Assembly (NCBI RefSeq): GCF_001646665.1
Contig: NZ_LWBU01000336.1
Span: 14,045 to 58,414 of the forward strand
Length of the DNA stretch: 44,370 nt
Reading direction: 5' to 3'
DNA from: Streptomyces noursei
GTDB taxonomy: Bacteria > Actinomycetota > Actinomycetes > Streptomycetales > Streptomycetaceae
The translations under genes were made by a program, and so were the position numbers. This document shows positions 1-8,142 of this stretch, piece by piece (within the stretch, counting starts at the first letter, position 1; every line of letters begins with the position of its first letter). The notes below the pieces were generated by a model, which was given only the letters and a program-made list of their open reading frames with translations, ran no database searches and was not told where the DNA came from.

Positions 1-806
1 AGCGGCGGGCGCCGGCCCTCCGTCGTGCCCCGCCCCCGGCGCCGCGCCACCACGACCATCGCCGCGACCAGCGGGGCCAGCAGGGCGACCCGCATCAGCT
101 TGACCAGCACCGCCTCGCCGAGCGCACCCGGACCCGCGGTCTGCGCGGCGGCGACCACCTGGCCCACGTCGTGCACGCCGGCCCCCACCCAGCGCCCGAA
201 CTGCGCGTCGCTCAGGCCCAGCGGCCCGTGGAGCAGCGGCAGTACGGCGATGGCGAGCGTGCCGCACAGGGTCACCAGGGCCACCGACGGGGCCGCGTCG
301 TCCTCGTCGCTGTCCCGCACCGCCGCCACCGCGCCGATCGCCGAGGCCCCGCAGATCGCGTACCCCGCGGCCACGAGCACCGGCTGGTCGCCCGGCAGCC
401 CGAGGCGGCGCCCCAGCCACCAGGTGCCTCCGAAGGTGGCGGCCACGACGCCCAGCACCATGGCGACGGTCCACCAGCCCACGCCCAGGACGTCGGCGAG
501 GCTCAGCCGGAGCCCGAGCAGGACGACGCCGAGGCGCATCAGGCGCTTGGCCGCCAGGGTCAGGCCCGGCCGGCAGCCGCCCCGGACGCGGTCGCGCAGC
601 CACGGCGCGTGCGCGGCGGCGACCCCCAGGACCACGGCGGCGGTGAGCACGGGGACGGCCGGCACGGCGAGGTGCACCAGCCAGGCGGTGGAGACCCCGG
701 CGGCGGCGAGCGCGAGACCGGGCACGGGGCCGGGGCGGGGGCCGGGGCGGGGCCGCACCCGGCCGCCCGCCGCGAGCGGGCGGAGGCGGGGGCCGACGAG
801 CGCCAT
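1..806 (-). CDS. YeiH-family putative sulfate/sulfite exporter, 3' end cut by window edge
   Basis: This is a polytopic inner-membrane protein of the YeiH/UPF0324 family. Translating the minus strand from the ATG at 806 gives an open frame to the window edge, about 268 residues, with hydrophobic helices and the family-like stretches VVLLGLRLSL, AGYAICGASAIGAV and GVHDVGQVVAA. The C-terminus lies outside the window. The ATG overlaps the TGA of the upstream cysteine dioxygenase gene (TGATG), so the two are probably translationally coupled. YeiH proteins are annotated as putative sulfate or sulfite exporters. Coupling to cysteine dioxygenase, whose product cysteine sulfinate breaks down to sulfite, suggests disposal of sulfite from cysteine. 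That role is inference; the family assignment is fairly firm. Confidence 0.8.
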   Translation of the reverse strand, partial: MALVGPRLRPLAAGGRVRPRPGPRPGPVPGLALAAAGVSTAWLVHLAVPAVPVLTAAVVLGVAAAHAPWLRDRVRGGCRPGLTLAAKRLMRLGVVLLGLRLSLADVLGVGWWTVAMVLGVVAATFGGTWWLGRRLGLPGDQPVLVAAGYAICGASAIGAVAAVRDSDEDDAAPSVALVTLCGTLAIAVLPLLHGPLGLSDAQFGRWVGAGVHDVGQVVAAAQTAGPGALGEAVLVKLMRVALLAPLVAAMVVVARRRGRGTTEGRRPP

Positions 807-1366
807 CAGCGGTCCGCGGGCAGGCGGTAGAGGCGCCGGACGCTCGTGCCGAGACGGGTGATGTCCGCGCCGTAGACGTGCAGGGACAGGGTGGTGCCGT
901 CGCCGTCGTTGCGGACGCGGTGGATGTCGCCGGGCGGGGCGAGGGCGGCGACCTCGCCGGCCCGGTTGACCACGTCCTCGGTGGCGAGCAGCCGGGCGGA
1001 GGGGCCGTCCGGGACGAGCTGGTAGCGCCGTTCGTGCTCCTCGCCCAGGTGGACGCCGGTCGCGCACCAGGCGACGTGGTCGTGGATGGGCGTGGCCTGG
1101 CCGGGCAGCCAGACGATCACGACGACGGAGAAGCTGCCGTCGGGTTCGGCGTGCACGACGTGCTGGCGGTAGCGGGCGGGGTCGGGTTCGCACTGCTCCG
1201 GGGTGAGCAGGTCGGGGGCGCCGAGGTGCGGGGCGAGGCGTTCGGCCACGAGCCGGGAGGTCGGCCCGGGCGGCAGGCCGCGGTCGACGGTCCCGCGTAT
1301 CGCGGTGACGAGGGCGCGCAGGCGGTCGGTGGTCGGTCCGGCGGCGGCAACGGGGGTCGTCGTCAT
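806..1366 (-). CDS. Cysteine dioxygenase-like cupin protein
   Basis: A 186-residue cytosolic cupin that would oxidise L-cysteine to cysteine sulfinate with a mononuclear iron. The first metal-binding motif is visible as PIHDHVAWCATGVHLGEE at about residues 93-110, with two His and a downstream Glu. A second cupin motif contains PPGDIHRVRN at about 144-153, followed by LSLHVYG. Length matches bacterial cysteine dioxygenases (about 180-200 residues). I keep the ATG at 1366 although no strong Shine-Dalgarno sequence is visible. It is followed by the exporter gene with a one-base overlap and preceded, 110 bases away, by a LysR gene on the same strand. The substrate could be another thiol, such as 3-mercaptopropionate. 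Confidence 0.82.
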   Translation of the reverse strand: MTTTPVAAAGPTTDRLRALVTAIRGTVDRGLPPGPTSRLVAERLAPHLGAPDLLTPEQCEPDPARYRQHVVHAEPDGSFSVVVIVWLPGQATPIHDHVAWCATGVHLGEEHERRYQLVPDGPSARLLATEDVVNRAGEVAALAPPGDIHRVRNDGDGTTLSLHVYGADITRLGTSVRRLYRLPADR

Positions 1367-1422
1367 GGCGGCAGCGTCCGCCCGGCCGACCCATCACGTC
1401 CAAGGAGGGTTCTTTGCCGAGT

Positions 1423-1443
1423 ACCCAGGAAACGCTTATGGGT
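1423..1443. promoter_or_regulatory. LysR-type (T-N11-A) operator candidate
   Basis: The arms ACCCA (1423-1427) and TGGGT (1439-1443) form a perfect inverted repeat separated by exactly 11 bases, the spacing typical of LysR-family recognition sites. It lies in the 110-base gap between the LysR gene and the cysteine dioxygenase gene, about 57 bases upstream of the latter's start, so it is well placed for activation of the dioxygenase-exporter operon. Binding by the neighbouring LysR protein is inferred. Confidence 0.45.
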
Positions 1444-1476
1444 CGGCCGGCCGGGCGCCGGGCCGGGACGGCAGGC

Positions 1477-2394
1477 TCAGCAGCCGACCTTGGACTCGGC
1501 CACCGTGACGATCTCGTCGAGCATCAGGGCGGTGGCGGGGATCCTGAGGTGGTCGCGCAGGACGTACGCGTACACCTGGCGCCGGGTGTGCGGTTCGACG
1601 ATCCGGCCGGTGACCTTGTCGTGGCAGAGGAACGACAGGACGAGCGCGGGCACCATGGCGATGCCGACGCCGGCCGCCACGAGGCTCTGCATCACCAGGT
1701 TGTCGTCCGTCGTGCAGGCGATGTCGGGGCTGAAGCCGGCCTCGGCGCAGGCGTGCAGGAAGTTGGCGTTGCACCGGGCGCACCCGGCGATCCACCGCTC
1801 GTGCGCCAGGTCGGCCAGGTGCACGGCGCGGCGGCGGGCCAGGGGGTGGCCGGTCGGCAGGAGCACCGTCAGCGGGTCCTCCAGCAGCTTGAACTCGTCG
1901 AGTTCCTCCGGGACGTCGACCCGCAGGCCGGGGTAGCTGAACGCCAGGGTGATGTCGCACTCGCCGCGGGCGACCATCCGCAGCGACTCGGGCGGTTCGC
2001 TCTCCACCAGCTCGACCCTGACGCCCGGGTGCCGGGCCGCCATCCGGGCCATCGCCTCGGGGAGGATCGTCGCCCCGGCGCTGGGGAAGGCGCACACGCG
2101 CACCCGGCCGGAGCGCAGGCGCGCTATGGCGTCGATCTGCTCCTGGGCGGCGGCCAGGCTGTCGAGGATCGTCCCGGAGTGCCGGGTGAGGGCCTCCCCC
2201 GCCTCGGTGAGCCGCAGGCCGCGTCCCACGCGGGTGAACAGCGGTGTGCCGACGTCGCGTTCGAGTGCCTTCATCTGCTGGCTGACGGCCGGCTGGGTGT
2301 AGCCGAGGGCGCGCGCGGCCGCCGTATAGGAACCGGTCCTGACCACTTCATGGAAGGTCTTGATGTACCGGGAATCGAACACAGTCGGAAGCAT
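1477..2394 (-). CDS. LysR-family transcriptional regulator
   Basis: A 305-residue LysR-type regulator of normal length. The N-terminal winged helix-turn-helix is clear (FHEVVRTGSYTAAARALGY and TQPAVSQQMKALERDVG, residues 14-49), followed by the LFTRVGRGLRLTEAG stretch and a periplasmic-binding-like effector domain from about residue 95. The effector domain holds a CARCNANFLHAC stretch with three Cys (about 205-216), unusual for the family and possibly redox- or metal-responsive. It is the first gene of a same-strand run with cysteine dioxygenase and the YeiH-type exporter. With the T-N11-A site in the gap, this suggests control of cysteine/sulfite handling, in the way YeiE is linked to YeiH. 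No clear ribosome site precedes the ATG, so a start a few codons downstream is possible. Confidence 0.88.
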   Translation of the reverse strand: MLPTVFDSRYIKTFHEVVRTGSYTAAARALGYTQPAVSQQMKALERDVGTPLFTRVGRGLRLTEAGEALTRHSGTILDSLAAAQEQIDAIARLRSGRVRVCAFPSAGATILPEAMARMAARHPGVRVELVESEPPESLRMVARGECDITLAFSYPGLRVDVPEELDEFKLLEDPLTVLLPTGHPLARRRAVHLADLAHERWIAGCARCNANFLHACAEAGFSPDIACTTDDNLVMQSLVAAGVGIAMVPALVLSFLCHDKVTGRIVEPHTRRQVYAYVLRDHLRIPATALMLDEIVTVAESKVGC

Positions 2395-2414
2395 AAGCAG
2401 AATTTGGGGTGTGC

Positions 2415-2458
2415 GAAGGGGCGCTCCCCGCCACTTCCGCGGCGGGGAGCGCCCCTTC
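2415..2458 (-). terminator. Strong intrinsic hairpin after the DHA2 exporter gene
   Basis: Perfect 18-bp inverted repeat (2415-2432 and 2441-2458) with an 8-base loop, between the stop of the minus-strand exporter gene at 2509 and the LysR start at 2394. Position and stem strength indicate a terminator separating the exporter transcript from the LysR gene. No long U tract follows on the minus strand, as is usual in Streptomyces. Confidence 0.7.
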
Positions 2459-2508
2459 CTTCACGTTCTTTCACGTCCGTGAGCCGTCGGCCCCGTACGC
2501 CCGGAGGA

Positions 2509-4068
2509 CTAGTGGGCGACGACCGGGATCCGCACCTCGTCCGCGGCGTCCCCTTCGGCACCGTCGGCGGCCGGCTGCGAACCGCTGCCCGGACGGCCGG
2601 TGTTGATGAAGGTGACCGCGATCGCGGCGGAGACCAGCAGGATGCCGACCGCCCACCAGATGGCGGCGGAGTACCCCTCCACCATGCCCTGGAGCTGGAG
2701 CAGCTTCTGCGCCTGCGGGGAGGTCGCGGCGGCCGCGTGGTCGGTGATGTACGCGGTCGTCGCCGACGCCGCGATGGTGTTGAGCAGCGCCGTGCCGATG
2801 GCGCCGCCGACCTGCTGCGAGGTGTTCACCATCGCGGAGGCCACGCCCGAGTCCCGGGCCTCGACGCCGTGCGTCGACAGGGACATGGCCGGCATGAAGG
2901 CGGTGCCCATGCCGAGACCCAGCAGGAGCTGCGCGGGCAGGATGAGCCCGGCGTACGACGAGTCGACCTCCAGCTGCGTCAGCAGCAGCATGCCGGCGGC
3001 GGCGGTCAGGAAGCCGGGGCCCATCAGCAGCCGGGGCGCGACGCGGGTCATCAGGCGGGCGCCGATCTGCGTCGAGCCCGTGATCATGCCCGCGATCATC
3101 GGCAGGAAGGCGAAGCCGGTCTTGACCGGCGAGAAGCCCTTGACGACCTGGAGGTAGTAGGTGAGGAAGAGGAACAGGCCGAACATCGCGATGATGGCGA
3201 GGCCGAGGGAGAGGTAGACGCCGCCCCGGTTGCGCTCGGTGATCACGCGCAGCGGGAGCAGCGGCGAGGCGACCTTCGACTCGACGAGCACGAACGCGGC
3301 GAGCAGCACGGCGGAGACGAAGAACAGGCCGACGGTGCTCGTGTCGGACCAGCCGTCGGACTCGGCGCGGGTGAAGCCGTACACCAGGGTGACCAGGCCC
3401 AGGGTGGACAGGACCACGCCGGGGATGTCGAGCGGCGAGCGGTTGCGGCCGCCGGCCGGCTCGCGGATCACGAAGTAGGCGCCCGCGGCGGCGACGACGG
3501 CGAAGGGGATGTTGACGAAGAACGTCCAGCGCCAGTCGAGGTACTCGGTGAGGACACCGCCGAGGATCAGGCCGACGGCGCCACCGCCACCGGCGATCGC
3601 ACCGTAGATGCCGAACGCCTTGGCGCGCTCCTTGGCGTCGGTGAACATCACCGCCAGCAGGGACAGCGCGGCGGGCGCGAGCAGTGCGCCGAAGGCGCCC
3701 TGGAGGGCGCGCGAGCCGAGCAGCATCGCCTCGCCGGTGGCCGCGCCGCCCAGCGCGGAGGCGGCGGCGAAGCCCAGCAGGCCGACGACGAAGGTGCGCT
3801 TGCGGCCCCACAGGTCGGCGATGCGCCCGCCGAACAGCAGCAGCCCGCCGAAGGCGAGGGCGTAGGCGGTGATGACCCACTGGCGGTTGCCGTCCGAGAT
3901 CCCCAGGTCCAGCTGGGCGGAGGGCAGGGCGATGTTCACGATCGTCGCGTCGAGCACGACCATCAACTGGGCCAGGGCTATGAAGACCAGCGCTCTCCAG
4001 CGGCTGGGATCGGGTGCGAGGTCGGCGGGGGAAGGACCGGAGGCGGTTTTCGGCATGGGTGTGGCCAC
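2509..4068 (-). CDS. MFS drug exporter, DHA2 (EmrB/QacA) family
   Basis: A 519-residue inner-membrane proton antiporter with the predicted 14 transmembrane helices of the DHA2 family. Signatures include LDATIVNIALPSAQLDL in helix 1 and the motif A loop GGRIADLWGRKRTFVVG after helix 2; the motif C region ALLNTIAASATT lies near the C-terminal half. It exports hydrophobic or amphiphilic drugs. The gene follows a TetR repressor gene on the same strand (gap about 65 bases), a standard self-regulated efflux pair, and ends in a strong hairpin. It lies outside the core cluster, so its substrate may be unrelated to the cluster product. Confidence 0.9.
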   Translation of the reverse strand: MATPMPKTASGPSPADLAPDPSRWRALVFIALAQLMVVLDATIVNIALPSAQLDLGISDGNRQWVITAYALAFGGLLLFGGRIADLWGRKRTFVVGLLGFAAASALGGAATGEAMLLGSRALQGAFGALLAPAALSLLAVMFTDAKERAKAFGIYGAIAGGGGAVGLILGGVLTEYLDWRWTFFVNIPFAVVAAAGAYFVIREPAGGRNRSPLDIPGVVLSTLGLVTLVYGFTRAESDGWSDTSTVGLFFVSAVLLAAFVLVESKVASPLLPLRVITERNRGGVYLSLGLAIIAMFGLFLFLTYYLQVVKGFSPVKTGFAFLPMIAGMITGSTQIGARLMTRVAPRLLMGPGFLTAAAGMLLLTQLEVDSSYAGLILPAQLLLGLGMGTAFMPAMSLSTHGVEARDSGVASAMVNTSQQVGGAIGTALLNTIAASATTAYITDHAAAATSPQAQKLLQLQGMVEGYSAAIWWAVGILLVSAAIAVTFINTGRPGSGSQPAADGAEGDAADEVRIPVVAH

Positions 4069-4133
4069 CTAGGGACTCGGAACGGCGTGAAAACGGACGT
4101 AAGGGTGGGTGGGGCGGAAGCGGGTGCGGAGGG

Positions 4134-4799
4134 TCAGAGCTCGCGCCGGAGGTCCTCCAGGGTCGCGGCCGTGCCGGGCAGTTCGGAGCGCGCGGGCGTC
4201 TCCAGGCCGTCCAGGAACAGCTGCAGATGGCGGTGCACGAAGCGGTCGAAGTGGGGGCAGGCGGAGCCGGGCAGCGGCCGGGTCAGCTGCGAGAGGCCGA
4301 CCAGCAGGTCGCCCACGGCGACGTCGGTGCGCAGTCGCCCGGCCGCCTGGGCCCGCTCGAAGAGGGCCTCGACGGCCTCCTCCAGGCGCGCGCGTTCGGC
4401 GAGCAGCTCGGGGTGGTCGTGGTCGAAGGCGCCGGAGAGCATCGGGCACAGGGCGCCGATCCGCTCGTCGGCGGCGGCGTGGGTGAAGCGGCGCAGCGCC
4501 TCGAAGGTGTCGGCCTCCTCGGCGGCCGCCTCCAGGGCGCGCTCGGTGGTGCGGGACATGACGGACACGACGACCTCTTGGACGAGGGCGTCACGGTCGG
4601 GGAAGTGCCGGTAGAGCGTGGCGTTGCCGATCCCGGCCCGGCGGGCGATCTCGTCGAACGGTACGTCGGGGCCGAACTCGACGAACATCTCGCGGGCCGC
4701 CGTCACGATCCGCTCGCGGTTGCGCAGGGCGTCCGCCCGGGGGCGGGGCGCCGGCCGCGTGGCGGTGGTGCCGGTGGTGCTCGTGCTCGCGCTCGTCAC
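4134..4799 (-). CDS. TetR-family repressor next to exporter
   Basis: A TetR regulator of 221 residues from a GTG start at 4799, chosen because a GGGAG site sits just upstream and the open frame further upstream has no TetR-like content. The helix-turn-helix is at about residues 30-75 (RERIVTAAREMFVEFG, FDEIARRAGIGNATLYRHFPDRDALVQ). The C-terminal part (LCPMLSGAF, RLEEAVEALFERAQAAGRL, LVGLSQLTRPLP) matches the ligand-binding/dimer domain of TetR proteins that guard DHA2 exporters. It probably represses itself and the exporter, and perhaps the divergent protease gene, through two near-identical palindromes just upstream. Confidence 0.88.
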   Translation of the reverse strand: MTSASTSTTGTTATRPAPRPRADALRNRERIVTAAREMFVEFGPDVPFDEIARRAGIGNATLYRHFPDRDALVQEVVVSVMSRTTERALEAAAEEADTFEALRRFTHAAADERIGALCPMLSGAFDHDHPELLAERARLEEAVEALFERAQAAGRLRTDVAVGDLLVGLSQLTRPLPGSACPHFDRFVHRHLQLFLDGLETPARSELPGTAATLEDLRREL

Positions 4800-4840
4800 G
4801 GTGACTCCCTTTCTTCGCGCCCGACCTGGCCCGACCGGCC

Positions 4841-4865
4841 TAACCGGGGAGGCTTTCCCCGCTTG
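4841..4865. promoter_or_regulatory. TetR operator candidate, copy 1
   Basis: A dyad of CCGGGGA (4844-4850) and TTCCCCG (4855-4861), flanked by AA and CTT, located 42 bases upstream of the TetR GTG. Its arms match a second dyad 40 bases away, so the two form a pair on the same face of the helix. The arms GGGGA...TCCCC resemble known TetR-family operators. The regulator that binds is inferred from proximity. Confidence 0.55.
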
Positions 4866-4880
4866 TCTGCGACACAGGGG

Positions 4881-4905
4881 TAAACGGGGAGACGGTCCCC
4901 GCTTA
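4881..4905. promoter_or_regulatory. TetR operator candidate, copy 2
   Basis: A dyad with left arm TAAACGGGGA (4881-4890) and right arm TCCCCGCTTA (4896-4905), nine of ten positions complementary, around a 5-base centre. It is the better of two tandem copies, whose starts are exactly 40 bases apart. It lies in the divergent region between the TetR gene and the M6 protease gene, and could control both. Confidence 0.6.
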
Positions 4906-4991
4906 CTCCCGACTCCGATGTGATGTGCGCCACTCACCTTCCCGGCGGGTAACCCCCGTTCGGCCGCACCCGGCGGGCGTCCGCCCCCGGC

Positions 4992-5013
4992 CCGTCCGAG
5001 GCTGATCGGACGG
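4992..5013. promoter_or_regulatory. Perfect 8-bp inverted repeat upstream of the protease gene
   Basis: CCGTCCGA (4992-4999) and TCGGACGG (5006-5013) form a perfect inverted repeat with a 6-base spacer, about 50 bases upstream of the protease ATG. It may be an operator or a hairpin in the mRNA leader; the sequence does not distinguish these. Confidence 0.35.
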
Positions 5014-5064
5014 AGAGCAGCCCGGACCCGGCCGGCTGCCGCCGACCGAAGGCGATCAGCGCGC

Positions 5065-6345
5065 ATGGAGCAGACCCGCCGGCGGATACGCAGACCGGTC
5101 GTCCTCGGGGCGGCCGCCACCACCATCGCCATGGCCGGGCTGGTCACGGCGAGCTCGTCCCTCCCGGACCCGTCCCGCGCGTCGGCCGGCCCCATAGCCG
5201 CCCGCACCGCCGACGACCCGGGACTCGCTCCGTGCCGGATCACGACCGCGGTGGGGATCCAGCTGTCGGAGGGCATACCCACGGGCCCGGACTACGCCCG
5301 CTCCACCGGCGAGGTCCGGGCCCTGACCCTGATGGTCGACTTCCCCGACGCCCCCGGCGAGGGCCCCGCGATGGGCCGGTACGCCGAGTTCTTCCCGCAG
5401 ACCACCGACTGGTTCCGCACCAGCTCGTACGGGCGGCTGCGCTACCGCCCCGAGGCACCGCTGCGCGACTGGCTGCGGATGCCGATGCCGTTCGAGTCGT
5501 ACGGGATCGAGCGCGGCTCACCGTACGAACCCGGCTACCGCCAGCTCGTCCAGGACATCGTGACGGCCGCCGACCCCAAGGTCGACTTCGGCGAGTACGA
5601 CCTGGTCAACGTGCTCGTCACACCCAACGCGGGCCCGTCCGCGCTGGACACCGTGCTGTCCGTCACCTTCTCCGGCAACGGCGAGGCCCCGCACGCCGAC
5701 GGCGGCCCGCTCGCCAACACGTCATTCGTCTACAGCCGCCAGGACGACGGCTCCGGCTCGTACCACGAGACCGGCTTCCGGGTCCTGCCGCACGAGAACG
5801 GCCACGTCTTCGGCCTGCCCGACCTGTACACCGCCGAGGGCGGCGGCGCGGTGGGGCACTGGGACATCATGTCCGAGGACTGGGGGGCCAACAACGACCT
5901 GCTCGGCTGGCACAAGTGGAAGCTGGGCTGGCTCGACGACGACCAGGTGCGCTGCGCCTCCGCGTCGGGCACCCGCGACTTCACGCTCACCTCACTGGCA
6001 AGGAAGGGCGGGCCGAAGCTGGCCTTCGTCCCGCTGACCCCGGAGTCCGGGTACGCGGTGGAGGTGCGCACCCGGGACGGCAACGACGAGGCGGTGTGCG
6101 AGCCGGGCGTGCTGATCTACCACGTGCAGTCGGACGTGGACACCGGGCACGGCCCGGTCACCGTGGTCGACAGCGACCGCGACAGCGGCGGCTGCACGCG
6201 CCGCCCGAACGTGCACGCCGAACTGTCGGACGCCCCGTACCGCCCCGGGGAGTCCTTCACCGACCGCGAGAGCGGGGTGCGGATCACCGTGCTGTCCGAG
6301 GACCCGGACACGGGCACCTACCGGATCCGGATCACCCGCGCCTGA
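5065..6345 (+). CDS. Secreted M6-family metalloprotease domain protein
   Basis: A 426-residue secreted protein. The N-terminus has Arg-rich residues followed by a hydrophobic segment (VVLGAAATTIAMAGLVTASS, about 12-31), a signal peptide. The zinc motif HENGHVFGLPD starts at His243 with catalytic Glu244 and second ligand His247, followed by a Met-turn-like GHWDIMSED. The C-terminal GVLIYHVQSDVDTGHG region is typical of M6 (immune-inhibitor-A-like) peptidases. It would hydrolyse proteins outside the cell. It is transcribed divergently from the TetR gene; two operator-like dyads and an 8-bp inverted repeat lie in between. The ribosome site is weak (AAGG about 15 bases upstream). I see no link to the biosynthetic genes. 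Confidence 0.85.
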   Translation: MEQTRRRIRRPVVLGAAATTIAMAGLVTASSSLPDPSRASAGPIAARTADDPGLAPCRITTAVGIQLSEGIPTGPDYARSTGEVRALTLMVDFPDAPGEGPAMGRYAEFFPQTTDWFRTSSYGRLRYRPEAPLRDWLRMPMPFESYGIERGSPYEPGYRQLVQDIVTAADPKVDFGEYDLVNVLVTPNAGPSALDTVLSVTFSGNGEAPHADGGPLANTSFVYSRQDDGSGSYHETGFRVLPHENGHVFGLPDLYTAEGGGAVGHWDIMSEDWGANNDLLGWHKWKLGWLDDDQVRCASASGTRDFTLTSLARKGGPKLAFVPLTPESGYAVEVRTRDGNDEAVCEPGVLIYHVQSDVDTGHGPVTVVDSDRDSGGCTRRPNVHAELSDAPYRPGESFTDRESGVRITVLSEDPDTGTYRIRITRA

Positions 6346-6390
6346 CACCTGTTCGCCGGCGCGCGGCCGTCAGGTACGCCGGGAGCGGGG

Positions 6391-8103
6391 TCACGCGGGG
6401 CGGCCAGCCGAGGCGCCGGCGGTCAGCCGGGCGCGTACGGTGTCGCGCAGGTCGCGCTTGAGCACCTTGCCCGTCGCGTTGCGGGGCAGCGGCCCGGCCT
6501 GGACGAGGACGTGCGCGGGCACCTTGAAGGCGGCCAGACCGCGCGCCACGTGCTCCCGCAGTTCCGCCGGACCCGCCGTGGCCCCCGGGCGCAGCCGCAC
6601 CACGGCGGCGACCTCCTCGCCGAGGACGGGATGGGGGACGCCGAGCACAGCCGCGTCCGCCACCTCGGGGTGGCCGTACAGCGCCGCCTCGACCTCCACG
6701 CAGTACACGTTCTCGCCGCCCCGGATCACCACGTCCTTCAGCCGGTCGACGACATCGACCCGCCCGTCGCGCACGGTGGCGAGGTCACCGGTGCGGAACC
6801 AGCCGTCGGCGGTGAACGCGGCCGCGGTCGCCTCCGGGTCCCGCCAGTAGCCGCGCACCAGCGACTGGCCGCGCAGCCACAGCTCGCCCACCTCCCCGTC
6901 GGGCAGCTCCCGCCCGTCCGGGGCGGCCACCCGCACCTCGGTGACCGGGGTGGGCCGCCCGACGCTGCCGGGGAAGCGCCGGTAGGACGCGCCGAAGACG
7001 GCCAGCACCCCGCCGCTGGTCTCGGTCAGCCCGTAGCCGTTGCGGGGCTCGACGCCCTCGGGGCAGCGGGCGACGAGCCCGGGGGGCGCGGCGGCGCCGC
7101 CGGTGTTGAGGTGGGCCAGCGTCCCGAGGCCCCGGTCCCCGGCGGCGTCCAGCAGTTGGAGGGCGGTCGTCGGCACCCCGGCGTAGTGGGTGACGCCGTG
7201 CCGGTGGATCAGCTCCACGGCCTTGTCGGCGTCCCACTTGCGCATGAGCACGAGCGTGCCGCCCGCGGCCATCACCGCGTAGAACGACGTGAAGGCGGCG
7301 ACGTGGAAGAACGGGAAGGTCGTCAGCGACACGGGCGCCGGGCCCGTCCCGGGGACCCGGCCGCGCTCCAGGGCGGCGACGGCCGCGTGGAAGCGGGGGT
7401 TCGCCGCGGCCCCGGTCTGGGCGAGGTGCGTGGCGACGGCGCCCTTGGGCCGCCCGGTGGTGCCGGACGTGTAGATGATGGTGGCGTCGTCCCCGGGGCG
7501 CACCTCCACGTCCGGCGGGCCGAGCGCGGGGTCGGCGGGCGGCAGGTCCTCGTACCGCTCGAAGCCCGGCTCGGCCGCCCCGTGGAAGACCAGGCCGGGC
7601 ACCCGCTCGCGGCGCGCCCAGGCCCGGACGCGCTCCACCCGCTCGCCGTCGACGAGCAGGACGCGCGGGCGGCAGTCGTCGAGGGCGTAGCCGAACTCGT
7701 CCTCCGTCCACCAGGCGTTGAGCGGCACGGCGACGAGCCCGGCGAGCTGCGCGGCCCAGAACGCGACCTGCCACTCGGGGTGGTTGCGCATGGCGACGAC
7801 GGCCCGGTCACCGGGGCGCAGGCCGTACACGTCGGTGAAGCGCCGGGCGAGGGCGCAGGCGGCCGCGAAGAACTGCCCGTAGGTGTACGTACGGTCCTCG
7901 GCGACGAGGAACGGCCGGTCGCCGAACGCCCAGGTGACCTCGGCGAACTCGCGCAGGGTGCGCGGCCCGGAGGCGTACACGGGCCGGCCGTCGGGGCCGG
8001 GCTCGACGGCGAAGGGCGCCCCGGGCGCGGTGAGCACCGCCTCGGGGGGCGGCGGCCGGTGGCCGGCCGCCTGGTGGTGCGTGGACGGATCGGTGTGCGG
8101 CAC
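6391..8103 (-). CDS. Acyl-CoA ligase / AMP-dependent synthetase
   Basis: A class I adenylate-forming enzyme of 570 residues from the GTG at 8103, preferred because GGGAGAGG lies just upstream. It would activate a carboxylic acid, probably a fatty acid, as the acyl-AMP and transfer it to CoA. Visible motifs are the P-loop TIIYTSGTTGRPKGAV, the aromatic/linker region NGYGLTETSGG, the hinge GWFRTGDLATVRDGRVDVVDRLKDVVIRGGENVY, and the C-terminal Lys in LPRNATGKVLKR. No carrier-protein domain is attached. It is separated by 139 bases from the upstream receptor-type TetR gene on the same strand. It may supply or degrade acyl chains; involvement in the NRPS/PKS product is possible but not shown. Confidence 0.88.
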   Translation of the reverse strand: MPHTDPSTHHQAAGHRPPPPEAVLTAPGAPFAVEPGPDGRPVYASGPRTLREFAEVTWAFGDRPFLVAEDRTYTYGQFFAAACALARRFTDVYGLRPGDRAVVAMRNHPEWQVAFWAAQLAGLVAVPLNAWWTEDEFGYALDDCRPRVLLVDGERVERVRAWARRERVPGLVFHGAAEPGFERYEDLPPADPALGPPDVEVRPGDDATIIYTSGTTGRPKGAVATHLAQTGAAANPRFHAAVAALERGRVPGTGPAPVSLTTFPFFHVAAFTSFYAVMAAGGTLVLMRKWDADKAVELIHRHGVTHYAGVPTTALQLLDAAGDRGLGTLAHLNTGGAAAPPGLVARCPEGVEPRNGYGLTETSGGVLAVFGASYRRFPGSVGRPTPVTEVRVAAPDGRELPDGEVGELWLRGQSLVRGYWRDPEATAAAFTADGWFRTGDLATVRDGRVDVVDRLKDVVIRGGENVYCVEVEAALYGHPEVADAAVLGVPHPVLGEEVAAVVRLRPGATAGPAELREHVARGLAAFKVPAHVLVQAGPLPRNATGKVLKRDLRDTVRARLTAGASAGRPA

Positions 8104-8115
8104 GATCGCCTCTCC

Positions 8116-8125
8116 CAAGCGCTTG
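8116..8125. promoter_or_regulatory. CAAGCGCTTG palindrome in leader of acyl-CoA ligase
   Basis: A perfect 10-bp palindrome with central CG, resembling the core of LacI-family operators. It lies 12 bases upstream of the GTG start and about 10-20 bases downstream of the expected transcription start, a repressing position. No LacI gene is in the window, so the regulator is unknown. Confidence 0.35.
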
Positions 8126-8142
8126 CTCAGACCCTGCGGGCG

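Noticed and set aside
1..1366. Cysteine dioxygenase as source of sulfonate for N-sulfonation of a beta-lactam
   Set aside because: Monobactam N-sulfonation uses PAPS and a sulfotransferase, neither seen here, and the dioxygenase pairs with its own exporter and LysR gene about 6.9 kb from the cluster regulator.
1414..4614. 1066-codon + strand frame opposite the LysR, exporter and TetR genes
   Set aside because: Spans three clear minus-strand genes and a terminator, with low-complexity composition and no domain.
4800..5282. Upstream extension of the TetR frame toward 5282
   Set aside because: The extension crosses both operator-like dyads and the protease start, has no TetR-like content, and the GTG at 4799 has a good ribosome site.
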